Source: Candidatus Syntrophocurvum alkaliphilum (lineage in GTDB: Bacteria; Bacillota; Syntrophomonadia; Syntrophomonadales; Syntrophomonadaceae). From it: a stretch of DNA of 64,000 nucleotides. The DNA is taken from contig NZ_CP046457.1 of assembly GCF_009734445.1 (NCBI RefSeq), positions 1,854,001-1,918,000 on the forward strand. Reading direction: 5' to 3'. Shown piece by piece: positions 60,062-64,000 of the stretch. The notes under the pieces are model-generated. The model ran no database searches, was not told the origin of the DNA, and saw nothing but the letters and a program-made list of their open reading frames with translations. Positions within the stretch are counted from its first letter, which is position 1, and every line of letters begins with the position of its first letter. The position numbers and the translations under genes are program-made.

Positions 60062-60559
60062 TGTTTTGAATTTTCGCAAGCTTAAAACAATAAAGGCTAA
60101 AATTATATATCCAACTACATCTATAATTACATCTTCAATACATCCTGTTCTGCCATCTGTAAAGTACTGATGAGTCTCATCAGCCACTGCTACAGCTAGC
60201 ACCAATAAGCCTGCTATAATCCACGATCGTAGTCCATTTACACCAAAGCCCTTTAACACCCAAACAAATGATAAACCTAAGAACCCATACAATACCATAT
60301 GAGCACTTTTACGCATGGTAAACTGTGCAAATTCAATTGGATTGGCATAACTATCATGGAAGCGCCCTGCATAGTGAAATTGAATTTGCGGTAAGGTCAT
60401 TACTATTTGTTCTATCCTCTCACTATCTTGAACTACAGGATACACGTACTCTTTCTCTAACTCATTATTGGGAACTAATATAATTATCCCCAACCAAAAA
60501 AACATAAGTGCAACCCTTGTTATATTTTTTATAAAACCTTTCTCGATACCTATTATCAT
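60059..60559 (-). CDS. VanZ family membrane protein
   Basis: About 166 residues with four or five transmembrane helices. VanZ signatures: the FAQFTMRKSAHMVLYGFLGL block, a GLRSWIIAGLLVLAVAVADE helix, and ETHQYFTDGRTGCIEDVIID, which ends in the family's E-x2-Q-x4-R motif. VanZ proteins modulate teicoplanin sensitivity in enterococci; in Clostridia the role is unknown. The stop codon coincides with a half palindrome, so the last residues may be shortened. The start is uncertain: the ATG at 60559 has AAAGG adjacent; GTG 60580 is possible. Confidence 0.85.
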   Translation of the reverse strand: MIIGIEKGFIKNITRVALMFFWLGIIILVPNNELEKEYVYPVVQDSERIEQIVMTLPQIQFHYAGRFHDSYANPIEFAQFTMRKSAHMVLYGFLGLSFVWVLKGFGVNGLRSWIIAGLLVLAVAVADETHQYFTDGRTGCIEDVIIDVVGYIILAFIVLSLRKFKT

Positions 60560-60600
60560 CCTTTCGGCACCCTGCACCACATCTAGTTTTTCCTTTTAAC

Positions 60601-60691
60601 AGTGAAACAGGGGACGGTTCTTTGTTCTATTTCATTGGAAATAGAACAAAGAACCGTCCCCTGTTTCACTGCACCAGCACCCTGTTTCACC
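60601..60691. repeat. Family A palindrome, copy A13
   Basis: Perfect palindrome 60601-60670 (AGTGAAACAGGGGACGGTTC, loop TATTTCATTGGAAATA) plus an unpaired terminus CACCCTGTTTCACC at 60678-60691. It ends 2 nt from the CotH gene stop codon. Confidence 0.92.
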
Positions 60692-60692
60692 T

Positions 60693-62411
60693 TCACCTCA
60701 AGTCTACTTCAATTGTTGAATCCTTTAAATAGCCATCAATAATTGTAACTTTATTAGAATAAGGGTTCACTTTGGTTTCTAGATACTCTTCACTGCCTAC
60801 ATACCTAGCCTTTAAATCCCATTGGTTGTAGTTTTCATCACTAACTGGTTGTGAAGATATAAACCAATTTAGGTCTTCAGGGTCATGTCCATAAGCAACA
60901 TCATTTCTACAAAACAATGATAAGTTTCCTTTTATACCACAACCATCACTGCTAATATTCCACACCTTATTCAACCCTTTATGTTCACTATTTTCATGGG
61001 GTTTAATAGAAATACTAACATTACCCGGTTCATCTATACTAGTAATTTCAAACTTAGCTATAACCCAACCTATAGCATCTGTAAAGAAAACCGTATCACC
61101 TATATCATAGTCATTAACATCTATAACAACCAATTCATCAGTTATTGGATTTAACTGGCGGTTAAGATTTTCATAGCGTAAATTAACAAAATCAATTAAC
61201 GCTTCTACTTGATAATCAAAATCCTTTGGGGTACTGTGATGGTTAGCTTGATGTAAATGAAAGTTTTCTTCACTTGGCTCTATTTGCATCTGCTCACCAA
61301 TAATAGCTTCTAAATATTCAATCTCAGTCTTAAAATAATCTATAGTAAAAACCTCATTCATCAGCTCTTCTATCCGCTCAAATAACATAAGTCGCAAATC
61401 TTTAGTATCTAAAAATTTTAAAATAAGTTCATTATTCCAATTCCAGCCTCCTTTTATGGGGTGTTCATAAAAGAAATAATCATTAGCAGTAGTATTTCTC
61501 GTATGTGAACCAAAGGTTAAATCCTTATCCCAAGGAATAACCTTCCATTTAGAAGACTCATCAAAATGATCCTTATATAACCAATAATCATCAGCATAAA
61601 AATCAACATCCCCAATGAGATAATGTACAGCTAACCAATCAATAAAATAATCAATATCAAACCTTTCAATAAAACCCTTGTAATACTCCTCACCTGCTGG
61701 TGTATTATATACCCATCTTAATAGCTCCTCTACTTCATCCCAATTGGGATTGCCCCTATAATCCAAATTATCCTTTAAAAACTCCTCTGCATCTACTACA
61801 GAATCAATATCAAAAGCAAACATAGAGTAATTATCAATCTCCGGCTTATAAATATTTTGCCTAAACCTATCCCTTACTAATGTTCCCCTACCATGTAAAC
61901 CATGATATTCTAAAAGGTCACTATCTACCCTCTCCACCTGCACATAAGTACCTTCAAATACATCATTTATATGCAGCTCAAAATACCTGGTTCTAGGAGC
62001 TACTTGTCCTAAATGTAAAAACATATCCATAGATAATTTCTCTCTCATCATAGTGGGATCAGTATATGTTGCATTTAAATTCATTCGATTGCTACCATAC
62101 AAAAAATCCTGTTCTTGATCAAAAATTATATTAAATGATTTCTTAGGTTGATCCCTAGCACTATTGCCTCTAAACCTAAATCCATCTAAATGCAAAACCT
62201 CTCCATCTTTCCCTAGTTTTATATAACCATCAATTCTATTATTAGCATGTGGATCTGCATATAACCTTTGTAATGCAGTATCTTCTGCATAAAGATACAG
62301 TGGTATTAACTTCTCATCAAAACTCTCTTTTCCATGATCAGTATAACTAACCCCAACAATTGCAAATAACAATAATATAGTAGGCCCTAGTATAAAAACA
62401 TGCTTTTTCAT
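60693..62411 (-). CDS. CotH kinase family protein
   Basis: 572 residues from ATG 62411 (GGGGG 5 nt upstream). N-terminal membrane or signal helix (about 4-22), then the CotH kinase domain: FRFRGNSARDQPKKSFNIIF, MSMDMFLHLGQVAPRT-like text, the YVQVERVDSDLLEYHG block, and the catalytic region DWLAVHYLIGDVDFYADDYW with KWKVIPWDKDLTFGSHTRNT. CotH kinases are secreted, atypical protein or glycan kinases tied to spore coats and cellulosomes. The C-terminal 170 residues are beta-rich. It lies in a cluster with LRR, DUF4956 and VTC genes. Confidence 0.9.
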   Translation of the reverse strand: MKKHVFILGPTILLLFAIVGVSYTDHGKESFDEKLIPLYLYAEDTALQRLYADPHANNRIDGYIKLGKDGEVLHLDGFRFRGNSARDQPKKSFNIIFDQEQDFLYGSNRMNLNATYTDPTMMREKLSMDMFLHLGQVAPRTRYFELHINDVFEGTYVQVERVDSDLLEYHGLHGRGTLVRDRFRQNIYKPEIDNYSMFAFDIDSVVDAEEFLKDNLDYRGNPNWDEVEELLRWVYNTPAGEEYYKGFIERFDIDYFIDWLAVHYLIGDVDFYADDYWLYKDHFDESSKWKVIPWDKDLTFGSHTRNTTANDYFFYEHPIKGGWNWNNELILKFLDTKDLRLMLFERIEELMNEVFTIDYFKTEIEYLEAIIGEQMQIEPSEENFHLHQANHHSTPKDFDYQVEALIDFVNLRYENLNRQLNPITDELVVIDVNDYDIGDTVFFTDAIGWVIAKFEITSIDEPGNVSISIKPHENSEHKGLNKVWNISSDGCGIKGNLSLFCRNDVAYGHDPEDLNWFISSQPVSDENYNQWDLKARYVGSEEYLETKVNPYSNKVTIIDGYLKDSTIEVDLR

Positions 62412-62429
62412 CCTATCCCCCAAATCAAA

Positions 62430-63095
62430 TTAAAAATCCTTTTCCTCTATATAATCATAATAACTAGCTACTGGTGAAAAATCTCCAATTATATTACCTT
62501 CTAAATACAGCCTTTGGTACAAACTAGGCAAATCCTCTAAAGGACCTATATCTTCAATATAATTATACCTAATATTCAAATCCTTAAGTAACTTAAAATT
62601 AGATAATACCGATATATCCTCAATACTATTATCTCTAATATTAAGCTCTCTCAGTAAAACTAAATTCTCTAGTGGTGATATATCAGAAATAAAATTCCCC
62701 CGTAAATTTAAATCCTCTAAATTAGTTAGATTTCTCAGTGGATATATATCTGAAATAATATTACCTCTTAAATCTAAAACCTGCAGACTATCCAGCTCAC
62801 TAAGCGGAGTTATGTCAACTATATCATTATCACGCAGTATTAATTTCTCTAAATTCTTGAAATTTTCCAAACCAGTTATATCCCTTATACCATAACCCTC
62901 TAAATCAAGAACGGTAATATGCTCTATTTCCTGTAAATAAATATTACCATCTAATTTCCCTACTGCTTCACGTACTGCATACTCTAAAGCATCATCTTTA
63001 AACTGTATTGCCTCATTCCTAATAAAATTAAGGGGAATAACTATCGAGATGCTAATCATTAATATAAACAATACTGCTATTACATATTTTTTCAT
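62430..63095 (-). CDS. Internalin-like leucine-rich repeat protein
   Basis: 221 residues, N-terminal signal or anchor helix (about 4-24). About six 22-residue LRR units of the internalin type run from about 75 to 205, for example DSLQVLDLRGNIISDIYPLR, TNLEDLNLRGNFISDISPLE, and LLRELNIRDNSIEDISVLSN. It probably binds a protein partner outside the cell. The start is set by GGGAG 5 nt before the ATG at 63095. 18 nt upstream of cotH, so co-transcribed. Confidence 0.88.
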   Translation of the reverse strand: MKKYVIAVLFILMISISIVIPLNFIRNEAIQFKDDALEYAVREAVGKLDGNIYLQEIEHITVLDLEGYGIRDITGLENFKNLEKLILRDNDIVDITPLSELDSLQVLDLRGNIISDIYPLRNLTNLEDLNLRGNFISDISPLENLVLLRELNIRDNSIEDISVLSNFKLLKDLNIRYNYIEDIGPLEDLPSLYQRLYLEGNIIGDFSPVASYYDYIEEKDF

Positions 63096-63162
63096 CTTTG
63101 CTCCCATCCCCTACTAAATTCTTTTATAAATATATTAACAAAATAACTAATACCTTAAAACA

Positions 63163-63202
63163 AAAAGCATCCATTAAGCACACCACTTAACAGATGCTTT
63201 TA
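63163..63202 (-). terminator. Rho-independent terminator after the DUF4956 gene
   Basis: Minus strand AAAAGCATCTGTTAAG, loop TGGTGTG, CTTAATGGATGCTTTTTGTTT: a long stem with two mismatches and a T tract, splitting DUF4956 from the LRR-CotH pair. Confidence 0.85.
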
Positions 63203-63237
63203 AATCTAACTTTCATAACATCTAACATAACTCCCAC

Positions 63238-63915
63238 TTAAAACGTCCCACTAGCCAAATTAATAGAAACCTTTAAGTTTGAATTACGCTCTCTAATAGC
63301 ATCTAAAAACTCCTTGTGTTCTACTCCCTCTTTACTCTTAACCAAATATACTAATTCAAACATAGTTCCTAAATTTGTTGTCTCTACACGCTGCAAAGTA
63401 TATTCCTCTAAATACTTTTCGAAAATATCATCAAATATATTTTCATAGTTTAAATTCTCTGGTACTGATATCCTAACAATCTGTTTATGTTGGGTTTTCT
63501 TCCCATAATCAAAATAATACATAACATATATAATAATACATAAATAAAATGTTAATGAAATTGCCACAGTATAAAAGCCTGTCCCACATGCTAACCCAAC
63601 AGCCATCGCAAAAAATATATACGCTATATCTTTAGGGTCAGTCATAGCCATCCTAAACCTAATAATAGAAAGTGCCCCCACCAAACCAAATGCTCTAGCT
63701 AAATTATTTCCTATAACAATCATTACAACAGATACTACTACACCCATAATAATGACTGTATGGACAAAAGATTGAGAATACGTATTCCCCTTATAGGTTT
63801 TTTGATAAACCAAAGTTATTATATATACTAAAACAAAACTTAATCCTATAGCTAAAAATACCTCAGTTAACAAAACATTATTAATAATAGGCTCATTATT
63901 TAACAACTCTGTCAT
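63238..63915 (-). CDS. DUF4956 family membrane protein
   Basis: 225 residues, four predicted transmembrane helices in the first 135 residues, with LVGALSIIRFRMAMTDPKDI and AYIFFAMAVGLACGTGFYTV as the DUF4956 signature, then a cytoplasmic ferredoxin-like part (about 145-225). These proteins are almost always next to a VTC-type polyphosphate polymerase and often CotH; the function is unknown. It overlaps the upstream gene by 4 nt (ATGA). Confidence 0.93.
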   Translation of the reverse strand: MTELLNNEPIINNVLLTEVFLAIGLSFVLVYIITLVYQKTYKGNTYSQSFVHTVIIMGVVVSVVMIVIGNNLARAFGLVGALSIIRFRMAMTDPKDIAYIFFAMAVGLACGTGFYTVAISLTFYLCIIIYVMYYFDYGKKTQHKQIVRISVPENLNYENIFDDIFEKYLEEYTLQRVETTNLGTMFELVYLVKSKEGVEHKEFLDAIRERNSNLKVSINLASGTF

Positions 63916-63998
63916 ACCACATCTCCTCTACCCAACAACTGCTGCTCATATAAATAAGGCTTTTCAAAAGCTAACCTATATTTAGAAACCCTTTGCTT
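63912..63998 (-). CDS. VTC-domain polyphosphate polymerase, 3' end only
   Basis: The last 28 codons of a minus-strand gene enter the window: residues KYRLAFEKPYLYEQQLLGRG then DVV and stop. This tail is typical of the VTC-domain proteins that precede DUF4956; the rest of the gene is outside. It shares four bases with the DUF4956 start (ATGA). Confidence 0.6.
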   Translation of the reverse strand, partial: KQRVSKYRLAFEKPYLYEQQLLGRGDVV

Positions 63999-64000
63999 AA

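Noticed and set aside
49327-60691. CRISPR-like array made of family A repeats
   Set aside because: The copies are palindromic, kilobases apart and at gene ends, with no regular spacers or cas genes.

Overview
The window looks like chromosome from a low-GC, motile, anaerobic member of the Bacillota, most likely class Clostridia. The degS-degU / comFC / yvyF-flgM-flgN-flgK-flgL-(yviE)-fliW-csrA-fliD-hag block follows the Bacillus subtilis order. Secreted proteins carry SLH domains and copper-amine-oxidase-N (stalk) domains, and start sites have strong GGAGG-type ribosome binding sites. A BCCT carrier and a glycine-betaine-type binding protein suggest osmotic stress (a saline or haloalkaline habitat is plausible but inferred). 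I cannot name the species.

Layout. 1-3.2 kb: end of a sirtuin gene, a YjfB motility protein with two small neighbours, and a DUF2804 protein. 3.5-8.7 kb: BCCT transporter, then a DctP-DctQ-DctM TRAP transporter with a clear sigma-A promoter and a terminator-like hairpin in its leader. 8.9-14.2 kb: a PAS-GGDEF-HD-GYP c-di-GMP protein, a ParA ATPase with a small partner, and an orphan OpuAC-type lipoprotein. 14.3-18.5 kb: a decaying accessory island with three RelE/ParE toxin-antitoxin pairs, an orphan antitoxin-like gene, a duplicated coiled-coil gene with one dead copy, and a frameshifted gene. 19.1-20.4 kb: a DDE transposase next to a flagellin gene that has lost its 3' end. 20.3-31.9 kb: the late flagellar operon. 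32.3-34.4 kb: degU/degS. 34.7-39.3 kb: phosphohexomutase, DUF421, UDP-GlcNAc 2-epimerase and a PPOX-fold protein. 39.5-49.2 kb: an SLH-subtilase and a TetR-controlled MFP-RND-TolC efflux operon. 49.5-59.0 kb: secreted proteins (beta-propeller, PrcB-like, S41 protease, beta-lactamase-like, S-layer). 59.2-64.0 kb: REP-type Y1 transposase, VanZ, CotH kinase, leucine-rich repeat protein, DUF4956 and the end of a VTC polyphosphate polymerase gene.

The most striking content is between the genes. Four dispersed repeat families are visible. Family A is a GC-rich perfect palindrome with core GGGGACGGTTCTTTGTTC (about 13 copies), usually only nucleotides past a stop codon. Its probable mobiliser, a RAYT/Y1 transposase at 59.2-60.0 kb, is bracketed by copies. 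Family B is an AT-rich palindrome (ends like TTTTGAATTCTTAATTTTTA) scattered through the flagellar operon and beyond; one copy encloses a four-helix-bundle (S23/IVP-like) gene. Family C is a MITE-like element of about 230 bp with outer and inner inverted repeats; two same-orientation B/C composites flank the epimerase gene. Family D is a short repeat next to the fliW and yviE ribosome binding sites.

The flagellar control circuit can be read directly: a sigma-D-type promoter, a hag leader with a near-consensus CsrA hairpin plus a GGA-containing Shine-Dalgarno, and intact fliW and csrA. Yet the hag coding region lacks its C-terminal D1/D0 part, so this flagellin should not polymerise.
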